Shown here: in pieces, positions 1 through 9,292 of the stretch | How positions within the stretch are numbered: the stretch's first letter is position 1 | Layout of the letters: each line of letters opens with the position of its first letter | From: an uncultured Lachnospiraceae bacterium | Lineage (GTDB): Bacteria > Bacillota > Clostridia > Lachnospirales > Lachnospiraceae | Length of the DNA stretch: 64,000 nucleotides | NCBI GenBank assembly: GCA_949949005.1 | Contig: CATLHM010000009.1 | Location: forward strand, 1-64,000 | Direction: 5' to 3' | Position numbers and translations under genes: made by a program | The notes under the pieces: generated by a model | Database searches by the model: none | What the model was told of the DNA's origin: nothing | The model's input: the letters and a program-made list of their open reading frames with translations, nothing else

Positions 1-2
1 GG

Positions 3-131
3 AAGTTGATTCTCTGTTTATCCGACAGGGATATTTTAGAGTTGATGGAAATAAAAGAACGGAATGAGCAGCCTACAGAGGCTTTTTTGGGCGCAATGTT
101 GGATGACTTATTAATTCATTTGGAAAAATAA
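3..131 (+). CDS. C-terminal end of an unrecognised protein (5' partial)
   Basis: Reading frame 3 is open from the window edge to a TAA at 129-131 and encodes 42 residues, ending in the acidic, leucine-rich tail DDLLIHLEK. The other two forward frames close within the first 66 bases. The start lies outside the window, so length and function are unknown. The gene is followed by about 240 bp with no convincing ORF and then the NACHT-type gene on the same strand. I do not recognise the family from so short a tail. Confidence 0.5.
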   Translation, partial: KLILCLSDRDILELMEIKERNEQPTEAFLGAMLDDLLIHLEK

Positions 132-281
132 ATTATTTTAGGATTTATGTTTGTCAAAGCTTTTGAAACGATTTGATGTAGATGCCATCATGGATGCGAA
201 CACAGATATGCTTGACAGCTAGAATGGTGACAGCAATCATGATTAAGTCGGTAAATTGAGATCAACCAATGTGAAATTCTG

Positions 282-290
282 TGTTATACT
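282..290 (+). promoter_or_regulatory. Probable extended -10 promoter for the SMEK-NACHT gene
   Basis: TGT followed by TATACT at 285-290 forms a TG-extended -10 box about 97 bp before the ATG at 387. The hexamer 17 bp upstream (TCAACC, 262-267) is a poor -35, which fits extended -10 promoters. A TTGAGA at 255-260 lies too far away for normal spacing. The rest of 132-371 holds no gene I can support. Confidence 0.4.
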
Positions 291-386
291 ATTTTTATAG
301 GGAACGGCTTTTTAAAGGCAGATCAAATGAGTCTCAAGGAGTTCAGGATGACAAAGAAGTGCAAGGGATGAATGGAGGGGTATCAT

Positions 387-3300
387 ATGACCGCCAGAAA
401 AACGTACATGGATCAGATTATTCGGGAATTGGCAATTGCGCAGACCGAAATTGAATACCAGTGCGGGCTGGGAATTTATGATGACGTCCATTACTGGGAG
501 GAAATCGCAAAGGGGCTGCTTAATTGGTGCTATGGATTTCATCTGGCAAACCTGAATGAAGAGAAAAAGAATTTTCCGGGAGTCGATTTGGGAGATAGAG
601 AGCGGGGAATCGGGGTACAGGTGACAGCAGAAAAGGGAAGTACCAAGCTCAATGATACGATTCAGACTATGATCGGGAAAAAGGTTTATGAAGAGTTTCC
701 GCATTTAATATTTTTTATTCTGGGCAGGAAGCAGAAAAAGTATACTGTGACACAGGAAGGACAGACTTTCCTGGATTTTGATGCGGAGAAGGATATTCTG
801 GATTTTGGGGATATCATGGAAAAATGTCAGACACTGGAATTGGAGGATCTGAAACAGGCTGCGGAGTTTTTGACAGGAGAAATTTTCCAGGGAGGGACTT
901 TTGGGGTCGGGAATGCTGAAAAGGAAAAAGCCTACCGTAAACATTTGTTATCCTGTACAGACAGTATTTCCATTATAGGTATGGTGAAGAAGCTTCCGAT
1001 TGAAATGGCATGGATACAGCTGAGGCTTATGGATGAGGAAGCACTGCAGGAACTGAAGGAAAAAGGAACGGGGCGCATGCCCTATAAAGAGGAAGTACGG
1101 CGGACAGGACGGAAATTTGATATTGAATCTATCTGGACCTCTGCAGAAAATATGGTGATTTTGGCAGCACCGGGGGCAGGGAAGAGTACTCTGTTAAAAA
1201 AGCTGGTTCAGACAGCCGTTCATCGAGATCAAAAAGTAATATGGCTGTCGCTGATGGATGTGGCGGGGCTGCTTGGACAGGGGAAGACCTTTGATCAGGC
1301 AATGCGGGAGACGATGACGGCATTCCTGTCATTTGAGGTAAGCAAGGCGGAGTTTGAATACAGGCTGCGGTATCTGTTTCTGGATGGTCTTGATGAATGT
1401 GGCAGCATACGAAGAAAAATCGGTGCAGAAATTGAAAGTTGGGCAACAGCTCATCCCTGGGTCAGGGTTGTAGTCACCAGCAGACCGTTGGGGTATGATG
1501 CAGCGGCGTTATCTGATTTCAGACATATGGCAATTTTACCTATGGATTTTGAGGAGTGTAAAAACTACGTCAGGGAACTGCTAGAAAAACTTGTGCCGGA
1601 GGATGCAGAGCAGTGCGCAGACTGGTTTGAGGAGCACACAAAAAATCGGAACATTGTGGAACTGGTCAGCAAAAGCCCATTGTTGCTGGGGTTTTTGCTA
1701 CAGCTCTCCATCAAGCGAATTGACTTTGGAAACAGCCGGATAGAGTTGTATAGCCGCGTGATGCAGGAATGGCTACAGGGCTCCAGTCGGCAGAATGAAA
1801 TGAAAATAAGCGAGACGGGACTTATGTGCGGTATCGAAGCCGTGGCATATTACATGATGAATGTCATGGATCGCGTCCATGAGGGAGCCTGGGAAAAAGA
1901 AAAGATTCTTTCCACAGTGACGCCATGGTTACAGCGGGAGCTGAATTGTACCAAACTTGCGGCGAGGCAGAACGCAGAATATATCCTGGAATTCTGGGAT
2001 GGGCGGGGAATTTTGGAAAAGAATTATCTGGAGAGCGGGATGCAGTACCGCTTCCTTCACTTAAATATCGGGGAATATCTGGCCGGAAAGTATATTAGTG
2101 AAATGGAGCCTGACGAGGCAGAAAAATGGGTACTGGCGCACTCTGGGAGTGCAAAATGGCATGAGACGATACGTATGGCAGTGGCCTGCGATGACAGCGG
2201 ATTTCTGGCGGTGTCTTTGAGAAAACACGAGGAAACGGCAGAACTGCCGACAGGGGAAATTTTCCTGGCGGCGGAGGGACTTGCAGATCGGCAGACGGGA
2301 GTAGAGGCACAAAATATATACAAGAGCCTTTTACAATTTGTCGCATCAGACAATGAAGAGCTTGCGAGGCGGGCAGTGTCTGCCATACAGGTAATGCGTG
2401 CGCTGATACGTGAATGGGATACAGACTATCTGTCTGAGCTTATGAAAAGCCCAAAACGGCGGATTGCGGATGCGGCTTATAGCGTATATCTTTGCATGCC
2501 GCGGGAGGAAATGGAGCAGAGCATATTAAGGCAGCATTTCCTGGATTATAAGGAGCGGGAGGGGTGTGCCTTTGGACAACGCTCCTATCAAAATATGGAA
2601 GAGACGGTCAAGTACCTGCAGCATAATCTAAATGACCGTGAAGTTATTGAAACAGCAAAATACTATTATGGAAATCACTGTTCTATGAATGGGATGGAAG
2701 TTTTAGGAGAGTATCTGTGTGAGGTGGGAGAGCAGGAATGGAAAACTGAGTGGGATAAAAGATATGTCTCAGCTTTTGACATTGGGACAATGCTAAAAGC
2801 ATTTCAGCACATAAATGCGGTAAATGATGAGCTGTTAAATATAATGATTGAAATTTATGGCATGGACGTGCCCAAAAAACAGGAAGATGCAAAGTCGGAA
2901 GAATGTCTGGAGTGCTCCAAACTGGCACAGGGTTTACAATATATGCAGACCACATATGCTTTTGGTGTTGATTTGAAACAGCCTTATTGTAAGGATGTCA
3001 TAGGGGCAGTCGGTGTTGCCGTGGGAGTAGATTTTGAGCGGATTAAAAGTGAGTTGTCCTATCTGCACCGGGAGCGTCAGGAAAATTCGGAATTTCGTTT
3101 TTATCGGTATATCAGAGACGTCATTGTGAGCAGAGACTGGTTCAAAGCGGCAGAAGGAATTGATGAGGAAACCCTTTTAAAGTGGATAGCGGCATATACA
3201 GAAAACATTGCATTGCCCTGCATGAACATGCTGGTGCAGCGGGATGGGGAGGAGAAAACGAAGCAGGCATTGCTTAAGATGCTGTACGCAGAGAACGAAG

Positions 3301-4133
3301 ATGTCATAGAGCGCATCGGGATGATAGCACAATATATCTGGAAAGAAAAATCCGCAGAAATTATTTTAAACAGGCTGCTTCATGGGAGGTTGGATGTATG
3401 TGCCGGATTGTATCGGTTTTTCCCGGAATCATATGGCAAATTTTGCACAAAGGACTGGATGGAAGCGATGCTGCGGGGAGTCTCGAATGACAACAGTGTG
3501 CTGGTGCAAAATGCCTGTACCTGTATAAAATGGGGACTGCAGCAGGAATATTTGGATGAGGAAGCGAAGGAAGAAGTGTTGTCATTCTGCAAAGAGCAGT
3601 TTGAAACATGGCTGCGGAGAAAAGTAAAATGCGTCAACTGTGATGCTGGAGCATATCTGGATGAAAGCGGTTTTTGCCCGAAATGCCATGTGGGAGGCAA
3701 TCTGCCTTACCGAGCATTTATGGAACTGTTGATCGATAACCGGCGTCTGGATTATCAGGAACTGATCCGATATGGCGGACACCCCTCATCGGATATCAGC
3801 GGAGCGGCATGGGAGGGCATTAAAAGCTTTTGGGAGGAGAATCCGCAAAGGATAGGAGAAATACTGGAACAAATAAAAGAGGATAAGTGCCCGAAGTATC
3901 TGTTTAGATGGCTGCTTACCATGCCGGAGAGCGTGATTGCCGGATATCAGAAGCAGATTGTGGACGTGGCGGAGAAAGAGAGCCGGGAGTTACAGCTCGT
4001 ATTTCTGGAGAAAATGAATGGTCTGGAGTGGCTTCCAGTAAAGGAAAAGCGAGAATATTTAAAAAAGATGATATGCAGCGCGGATGCAGAAGTGAAAGCC
4101 AGGGCGACGAAGGTGTGGCTTGTTCTGGAATAA
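387..4133 (+). CDS. SMEK-domain NACHT-type STAND ATPase, candidate antiphage sensor
   Basis: This is a 1248-residue protein. Residues about 1-135 look like the SMEK domain often found in front of bacterial signalling NTPases. A P-loop follows (APGAGKST, about 262-269), then the NACHT-style Walker B LFLDGLDE (about 330-337) and a sensor segment VVVTSRP (about 361-367). The long C-terminal part is alpha-helical and repeat-like (HEAT-type, by eye). Near the end are two CxxC pairs (C1082/C1085 and C1097/C1100), a probable zinc ribbon. I prefer ATG 387 to 372 because GGAGGGG (374-380) sits 6 bp upstream. NACHT proteins with effector or sensor extensions are an established class of bacterial antiphage proteins; a role here is inferred. 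The SMEK domain's biochemical role is not known to me. The gene appears to be transcribed alone, in an island with other conflict-type genes. Confidence 0.85.
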   Translation: MTARKTYMDQIIRELAIAQTEIEYQCGLGIYDDVHYWEEIAKGLLNWCYGFHLANLNEEKKNFPGVDLGDRERGIGVQVTAEKGSTKLNDTIQTMIGKKVYEEFPHLIFFILGRKQKKYTVTQEGQTFLDFDAEKDILDFGDIMEKCQTLELEDLKQAAEFLTGEIFQGGTFGVGNAEKEKAYRKHLLSCTDSISIIGMVKKLPIEMAWIQLRLMDEEALQELKEKGTGRMPYKEEVRRTGRKFDIESIWTSAENMVILAAPGAGKSTLLKKLVQTAVHRDQKVIWLSLMDVAGLLGQGKTFDQAMRETMTAFLSFEVSKAEFEYRLRYLFLDGLDECGSIRRKIGAEIESWATAHPWVRVVVTSRPLGYDAAALSDFRHMAILPMDFEECKNYVRELLEKLVPEDAEQCADWFEEHTKNRNIVELVSKSPLLLGFLLQLSIKRIDFGNSRIELYSRVMQEWLQGSSRQNEMKISETGLMCGIEAVAYYMMNVMDRVHEGAWEKEKILSTVTPWLQRELNCTKLAARQNAEYILEFWDGRGILEKNYLESGMQYRFLHLNIGEYLAGKYISEMEPDEAEKWVLAHSGSAKWHETIRMAVACDDSGFLAVSLRKHEETAELPTGEIFLAAEGLADRQTGVEAQNIYKSLLQFVASDNEELARRAVSAIQVMRALIREWDTDYLSELMKSPKRRIADAAYSVYLCMPREEMEQSILRQHFLDYKEREGCAFGQRSYQNMEETVKYLQHNLNDREVIETAKYYYGNHCSMNGMEVLGEYLCEVGEQEWKTEWDKRYVSAFDIGTMLKAFQHINAVNDELLNIMIEIYGMDVPKKQEDAKSEECLECSKLAQGLQYMQTTYAFGVDLKQPYCKDVIGAVGVAVGVDFERIKSELSYLHRERQENSEFRFYRYIRDVIVSRDWFKAAEGIDEETLLKWIAAYTENIALPCMNMLVQRDGEEKTKQALLKMLYAENEDVIERIGMIAQYIWKEKSAEIILNRLLHGRLDVCAGLYRFFPESYGKFCTKDWMEAMLRGVSNDNSVLVQNACTCIKWGLQQEYLDEEAKEEVLSFCKEQFETWLRRKVKCVNCDAGAYLDESGFCPKCHVGGNLPYRAFMELLIDNRRLDYQELIRYGGHPSSDISGAAWEGIKSFWEENPQRIGEILEQIKEDKCPKYLFRWLLTMPESVIAGYQKQIVDVAEKESRELQLVFLEKMNGLEWLPVKEKREYLKKMICSADAEVKARATKVWLVLE

Positions 4134-4227
4134 TAATGGAAAATGAAGCCGTAAAATAATCTTATACATAAAGATTTTACCAGTTTTTATAATTATCGGA
4201 ATTTCGAGAATTTTGCCATTTATCTGG

Positions 4228-4399
4228 GGATTTTCCCTGGCAGTGTGATATCGAAATAATGCAGGATTATTGGTCCTAAATGAATAGTCCAAGAGGCTAT
4301 CAATGCCAAGTTGCTTACGAATTCCTTGATAAGAAGCAAGTTTGCATCGAAGAATAAATCGCCTCCATAGAAATTAATTTTAATTCTATTTATTCCATG
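4228..4399 (-). pseudogene. Remnant of an IS1380-family transposase (N-terminus only)
   Basis: On the minus strand one frame reads GINRIKINFYGGDLFFDANL and continues LLIKEFVSNL. A second frame, overlapping at about 4290, then reads SFRTNNPALFRYHTARENP. Together they resemble the first 60-70 residues of IS1380-type transposases (an INF..G.L..DAGLLLIKEF pattern followed by F.TND.A.FR.H...EN). One frameshift separates the halves and similarity stops after about 4230, so only a fragment remains. No terminal inverted repeats were found. The fragment fills most of the 370-bp gap between the NACHT gene and the HipA-like gene. Confidence 0.6.
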
Positions 4400-4504
4400 A
4401 TACAATCTTTATGAAAAAATATGATAAATAAATTGTTTTACTGTTTGAACGTATGTTGATAAGTAAGGAAAGTATAAGAATGATTGAGAATGGGAGGTAC
4501 TATT

Positions 4505-5419
4505 TTGGAATTAATAAGCTTTGATAATTTCCAACAGAATCAAAGAATGTATGGCGGAACAGCTGGTCGAAAAATGGGAATTACATATGAAGGTAAAGAC
4601 TATCTTTTAAAATTTCCGGGAAATTTAAAAGAACAGCAGATGAAAAATATTAATCTGAGTTATTCGAATAGTCCTGTCTGTGAATATATTGGTTCAAAGA
4701 TATACGAGATAGTCGGCTTGCCTGTTCACAATACAATTTTAGGAACCAGAAATAACAAAATTGTAGTTGCCTGCGAAGATTTTTTACAAGATGGAGATAA
4801 ACTCTATGAGTTTGATAAAATAAAAGTCACTTTTGAACCACATTTTTTAGATTCAAATGGCAATGAGACAAATGGTGTAGGTGTAGACTTGTATGAAATA
4901 ATGATGACGATACAGGAACACCCATTTTTGCAAGATGTTCCGGGAGTAAAAGAGCATTTTTGGAATATGTTTATAATGGATGCGCTGATTGGTAATACAG
5001 ATCGTAATAACAGCAATTGGGGGATCATTTTAAGAAAAGACGGTTCGAAGGAGATTGCGCCGGTTTATGATAATGGTAATTGTCTAAATAGCAAATGGGA
5101 TGATGAAAAGATGCGAATCGTAATGAATGACGCTGATAAAATGGAAGCAGAGTCATATAAAGCCCGCAGATGTATCTTTGAATTACATGGGAAACGGGTA
5201 AATCCATATCATATAATTGAGAGCAAAGAATATCCGGAATGTTTAGAGGCTGCTTATAGATTGACACCCCAAATAGGTGATAATATGGATAAGATACAAG
5301 CCATGATAAAGGAGATACCAATATTGTCAGAAATACAGAAGAGATTCTTTACATCAATTATTCAATACAGGTATGAAAAAGTACTGTTAGAATGTATAAA
5401 AAATAATTGTGCATATTAG
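4505..5419 (+). CDS. HipA/CtkA-like serine/threonine kinase
   Basis: The product has 304 residues. I chose the TTG start at 4505 because GGGAGGT (4492-4498) lies 6 bp upstream. A Gly-rich nucleotide-binding segment (YGGTAGRKMGI) is followed by an ATP-lysine candidate in DYLLKFPG. The HipA-type catalytic loop is DALIGNTDRNNSNWGI, with the catalytic Asp near residue 166, and the metal-binding segment is APVYDNG. HipA-family kinases phosphorylate protein targets and act as toxins in toxin-antitoxin pairs; CtkA is a short relative lacking the HipA N-terminal domain, as seems true here. No HipB-type HTH antitoxin gene precedes it. A 71-residue ORF follows 35 bp downstream. The coding sequence is clearly AT-rich compared with the housekeeping genes further right, consistent with transfer. 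Confidence 0.8.
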   Translation: MELISFDNFQQNQRMYGGTAGRKMGITYEGKDYLLKFPGNLKEQQMKNINLSYSNSPVCEYIGSKIYEIVGLPVHNTILGTRNNKIVVACEDFLQDGDKLYEFDKIKVTFEPHFLDSNGNETNGVGVDLYEIMMTIQEHPFLQDVPGVKEHFWNMFIMDALIGNTDRNNSNWGIILRKDGSKEIAPVYDNGNCLNSKWDDEKMRIVMNDADKMEAESYKARRCIFELHGKRVNPYHIIESKEYPECLEAAYRLTPQIGDNMDKIQAMIKEIPILSEIQKRFFTSIIQYRYEKVLLECIKNNCAY

Positions 5420-5454
5420 ATTATGGAAAACCGTAAAGGGAGAGACGATAAATA

Positions 5455-5670
5455 ATGTATGTGGACGAACAAATAATTTTAAGAGATAATTTGCCGGCTG
5501 GATTGCAACGTGATTTTATGGAATTACAGGAATATTATAATACAGGTGACTGGTTTATGTTTGATACTGCTTTTGAAGCGATAGAAGCCAGTGTTAAAGC
5601 TTATTATCTGGCAGGAAAAATCAGCCTAGAGGATTTGAACAGTATTTTTAAAAAATATGGTATTGCATAA
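5455..5670 (+). CDS. Small 71-residue protein paired with the HipA-like kinase
   Basis: An ATG at 5455 is preceded by AAGGGAGAG (5436-5444) with about 10 bp spacing, and the gene starts 35 bp after the kinase stop, so the two are likely co-transcribed. The protein is acidic, soluble and mostly helical by eye (FDTAFEAIEASVKAYYLAGK), ending in a short hydrophobic-basic tail. I do not recognise a named family. By position it could be an antitoxin, a substrate or an accessory of the kinase; this is inference from gene order only. Confidence 0.65.
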   Translation: MYVDEQIILRDNLPAGLQRDFMELQEYYNTGDWFMFDTAFEAIEASVKAYYLAGKISLEDLNSIFKKYGIA

Positions 5671-5741
5671 TATGGGAAAGGCTTATAGGCGGATGTTATT
5701 ACATTACAGAATATTGTTACTCTTTAGGTAAACGTATGATT

Positions 5742-5769
5742 GAAAAGTGGTCGAATTCGACCACTTTTC
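5742..5769. terminator. Perfect 28-bp palindrome, probable bidirectional terminator
   Basis: The left half GAAAAGTGGTCGAA is an exact reverse complement of the right half, with the centre between 5755 and 5756. As RNA it folds with a GC core (GTGGTCG/CGACCAC), an AATT loop and flanking A4/T4 tracts, the usual design of a terminator working in both directions. It lies 72 bp after the 71-residue gene and 63 bp before the TOTE pseudogene. A dyad operator is the alternative. Confidence 0.65.
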
Positions 5770-5832
5770 GATTGTAAGTCACTTGACAGTAACTTATCAT
5801 CAAATAACAGCAGAGCATATGGTGGATAATAA

Positions 5833-7899
5833 ATGAACATAGAAGCATATAATCTGGATTCTCTTCGAAGATTAATTCGGAACCTTCAGGATGAAAACAA
5901 AAGATTGAAAGCGCAGCTAAATAAGGCGAATATTGCTTATGAGTCGGGGCCTATATTTGAAGAGAAAATTGAGACTGCCGAGGAATATGATCCGGATCAG
6001 GGAGGACGGGGCGGATGTATTAGGCATATATCCTCTGCTTGCAGATGGCACATGCCGTTTCTTGTATTTGATTTTGATAACCATGAGAAAGGTGCTGAAA
6101 GTACGGATTTTGCCAATACGGATGATGAATGGCATGATGAAGTGGATGTATTAAGGCTTATTTGTGAGCGCAATGGGATAACACCACTAGTGGAAAGGTC
6201 AAGGTCCGGCAGAGGAGCGCATGTATGGATTTTTTCAGGAAACCAATAGCAGCATCATTAGCAAGGAATTTTGGCTTTCTTTTGCTTGATAAAGGCTCGT
6301 CTTCCATCAATCTGAAATCCTTTCATTAAAATCTAATGCCGCATTTACAGAATCAGGTCAGGAGTATGGCCGCATTTGATAATCCTGTGTTTTACAAAAA
6401 TAAAAGGCTTGGATATTCAAATTATTATAATTTCAGCGCCGTGTATATGGGAAAGGATACCGAAGGCTACATTTGCATCCCCAGAGGCCTTTATGATCAT
6501 TTGATAGCATCCTGTAAAGAAGCTGGTATTGAATATGAAGTGGCAGACCATAGAGAAAAGGGAAGGCCGATCAGAGTTTCTTTTAAGGGTGATTTGAAGA
6601 CACAGCAGGATTTGGCAGCACAGCGCTTACTTGCATTTGACCGTGACGTTCTCAGTGCAGCCACTGCGTTTGGAAAAACAGTAGTGTGCAGTTATCTTAT
6701 TGCCCAGAGGAGAGTCAATACGCTTATTCTGCTTCACAGCAAGGATTTGTTAGAGCAGTGGGTGGAGGAATTACACAAATTTTTGGATATAAACGGGGAG
6801 CCACCGGTCTATAAAACAAAAAGCGGCAGGGAAAAGCGCAGGGACAGCACTGTCGGTATTTTACATGGCAGCAAAAATACCCTGACAGGTCTGATTGATG
6901 TGGCTATGGTGGGCTCCATTTATAGCAAAGGGAAATTCAATGAGTTTATCAATTCCTATGGGATGGTTCTGATGGATGAGTGTCACCACTGCGGTTCCAA
7001 TACGTCTGTTGAAGTCATGAAGAAGGGGAATGCCCGGTATGTTTATGGGGTATCGGCAACCCCGAAAAGAGGGGATGAACTGGAGAAGATTATTTATATG
7101 CTCATTGGACCGGTCAGACACAGCTACACTGCAAAAGAGCGGGCAGTAGAACAAGGGATTGGACATTATGTATATCCACGGTATACAAGGGTGGTGGATA
7201 CAGAGAAAAGTAAAGGCGACATCAATAGAGCATATTCTTTAATCAGTTCCAATGCTGCAAGGAATGATATGATTCTTGATGATACGAGAAAATGTGTGAA
7301 AGAAGGAAGAACGCCTGTCATTTTGACAAAATATAAGGAGCAGGCAAAATACCTGTATGATCATTTGCAGAAAGACGCAGATTATGTGTTTCTCTTATAT
7401 GGTGATAACAGTGATAAAGAAAATTTGGAGGTGAGAAGAAGTTTAAAAGAAGTGCCAGTAAACAAAAGCCTGATTCTGGTAGCAACTGGGCAGAAGATAG
7501 GAGAAGGCTTTGATTATCCGAGGCTGGATACACTGATGCTGGCGGCGCCGGTGTCCTTTTCAGGAAGGCTTGAGCAGTATATTGGAAAGTTAAATCGTGA
7601 CTATACAGGAAAAGAAGAGGTTATCGTGTATGATTACATAGATTCCCATATCCGTATTTTGGATCATATGTATGCAAAGAGACTGCGTACCTATAAGCGT
7701 ACAGGGTTTCAGGTGATAACAAACAATATTCTTACGAAACAGTCAGTCAATTCAATTTATGATTCCGGGAATTATATGGATATTTGAGAGGGATGTTGTG
7801 GAGGCAGGGAAGAAAATCATCGTATCCAGTCCCAAACTGCGGATTAGTTCCTTTCAGGTTGCAGCGGAATTGCTGGAAATTGCCTTGGTAAAAGAGTAA
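5833..7899 (+). pseudogene. Decayed TOTE-type primase-helicase with PLD-like tail
   Basis: Pieces of one protein appear in shifting frames. The order is an N-terminal coiled coil ending EYDPDQGG; then, in frame 2 near 5995, EDGADVLGIYPLLADGTCRF; then back in frame 1 the primase motifs VFDFDN and RSGRGAHVWIF; then after 6230 FFRKPIAASLARNFGFLLLD in another frame up to a stop at about 6329. A jump follows into a 483-residue frame (6336-7787) with LQNQVRSMAAF, a helicase P-loop ATAFGKTV, MDECHHC and a motif VI-like EQYIGKLNRD. A last frameshift near 7785 leads into FERDVVEAGKKIIVSSP, the start of a phospholipase-D-like domain, which ends at 7899. Intact TOTE proteins are one continuous chain with a zinc-binding segment and several hundred more residues. 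At least three frameshifts and two internal deletions make this a pseudogene, although the helicase piece could still be expressed alone. Confidence 0.8.
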
Positions 7900-8184
7900 A
7901 AAGATAGACTTCCGGGACTTCCTTTGAAATGCCGGTGGAGGCGGCGGAGCCGGTAAAGATAACGGGGAAAATATAATTCTGCTTGATAATAACAAAAAAG
8001 TTAACTACAATAATTGTTAGATTAGAATATGATCGGAATTGGTTGGAGGATATTTTATGTTTGAGGAAAAGAAGACAACTGAATTTAATAGATCGGAATG
8101 CTAATGGAACATGGGACTGTGGCGATGACCCGTATGTAAAGCATTTAGATGGGGAAATATGGGAGGAAAGGGGCAGAGCGGAGG

Positions 8185-8595
8185 ATGAAATCGACAAGGG
8201 TATTGGAGCATGAGATTCAGGACAGCGCCGACAGCGGCCTGCTAAAGGGGGAGGATTTTTCCCCTCCGAAATGGACGGATTATATGAGCGGTCTGCTGCA
8301 GCAGCGGAATCTGCAGGTCAAAGATATTATCTTCCGATGCAATTTAGAGCGCAGCTATGGTTACCAGATTTTTAACGGAGCCCGCCGCCCGACGCGGGAC
8401 ACGCTGATGATCCTGGCGTTAATTCTGAGGCTTGATGCACAGGAGACGCGGCGAATGTTTGAACTGGCGGGGCGGGCGCCCCTCTATGCCCGCTGCAGGC
8501 GGGACGCCGCCGTGTTATACGGATTATCCCACGAGATGTCGGAGGGTGATGTGCATGAACTTCTGGTGGAACTTGGCGAGGAGGGGCTGTTTTAA
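8185..8595 (+). CDS. XRE-like HTH protein linked to Ser/Thr kinases
   Basis: About 136 residues from ATG 8185; the start is uncertain, since the frame also has an ATG at 8149 and a TTG at 8203, and no ribosome-binding site is well spaced. The core LQVKDIIFRCNLERSYGYQI followed by FNGARRPTRDTL is a helix-turn-helix of the phage-repressor type. The C-terminal half (MFELAGRAPLYARCRRDAAV) and the ending LVELGEEGLF match, from memory, a clostridial family often encoded beside eukaryote-type protein kinases. Here a lipoprotein gene and such a kinase follow on the same strand within 700 bp. A role as a transcription regulator or kinase target is inferred. Confidence 0.7.
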   Translation: MKSTRVLEHEIQDSADSGLLKGEDFSPPKWTDYMSGLLQQRNLQVKDIIFRCNLERSYGYQIFNGARRPTRDTLMILALILRLDAQETRRMFELAGRAPLYARCRRDAAVLYGLSHEMSEGDVHELLVELGEEGLF

Positions 8596-8690
8596 TTATT
8601 ATTAGGAAACCAATTCTGTGTGCTGAATTGCACACCAAAACAGGACGTGTTTATGCTACGATAAAGAAAAAATTTGGAGGATTTTGGATC

Positions 8691-9254
8691 ATGAAAAAAT
8701 TTTTAGCAGTATGCTGCACACTTTTTATCCTTGTACCGGCGATTACCGCCTGCGGTGGGAAAAACGAAGCGAAAGAGAACACCGTAAACGGGGGCAGTGA
8801 TGCCGATACGGCGGAGGAACTGAAAGCGGTTACGGTGGAGGAAGTAGGAACTTTTTATCTGCCGGAAGAATTTGTGTTAGAGGAGTCCGGTATTGATGAA
8901 GAGGGGCTTCCCAGGGGATACGCCAGTTTTGTGAAAGACGGTATGTATGTGGATGGCTCTCGATTTGGGAAGGATGCATACGATATGGCGGGGCTTTCGA
9001 TTCCCGAAACGCTGGAAGAGTATTCCCAGCGGGACGGCGTAAAGAGCGGCCTCCCGGAGGGGACGGAATTCAAGACAGATTCCTACGGCAATCTGTATGC
9101 GGAGTATACGGTGGATGGACGCTACTGTTATCAGGTGCTGAAAATGGGAGAGGAATCCTGTGGAGCGGTTCTGTTCACCTGTGATGAAAATGAGCAGGAA
9201 GAAGCAAAGAAACTGGATTTTGCCCTTTGGCTGAGCAAAATGGAGTTAAAATAG
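8691..9254 (+). CDS. Lipoprotein of unknown function in the kinase locus
   Basis: The product has 187 residues. TTGGAGG (8674-8680) precedes ATG 8691 by 10 bp, so an upstream in-frame start at 8628 is not used. The N-terminus MKKFLAVCCTLFILVPAITAC is a lipoprotein signal with lipobox ITAC; the mature chain would be anchored by Cys21 outside the membrane. The mature part is acidic and shows two Tyr-rich beta segments (FYLPEEFVLEESG, NLYAEYTVDGRYCYQV). I recognise no enzymatic motif. It lies 38 bp before the kinase gene and 95 bp after the HTH gene, suggesting one operon; it may act as an extracellular partner of the kinase's repeat domain. Confidence 0.75.
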   Translation: MKKFLAVCCTLFILVPAITACGGKNEAKENTVNGGSDADTAEELKAVTVEEVGTFYLPEEFVLEESGIDEEGLPRGYASFVKDGMYVDGSRFGKDAYDMAGLSIPETLEEYSQRDGVKSGLPEGTEFKTDSYGNLYAEYTVDGRYCYQVLKMGEESCGAVLFTCDENEQEEAKKLDFALWLSKMELK

Positions 9255-9292
9255 GGCAATGATAGAAAACAGAGAGAAAAGCGAGAATACAA

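Noticed and set aside
5833..7787. Two separate intact genes (138 and 483 residues) instead of a pseudogene
   Set aside because: The first contains only part of a primase domain and its missing parts are readable in other frames; the second begins in mid-domain without a ribosome-binding site.
7983..8213. 76-codon plus-strand frame between the TOTE pseudogene and the HTH gene
   Set aside because: No ribosome-binding site at its start, it overlaps the HTH gene in another frame, and the product matches no family I know. It could be a remnant, but I cannot support it.
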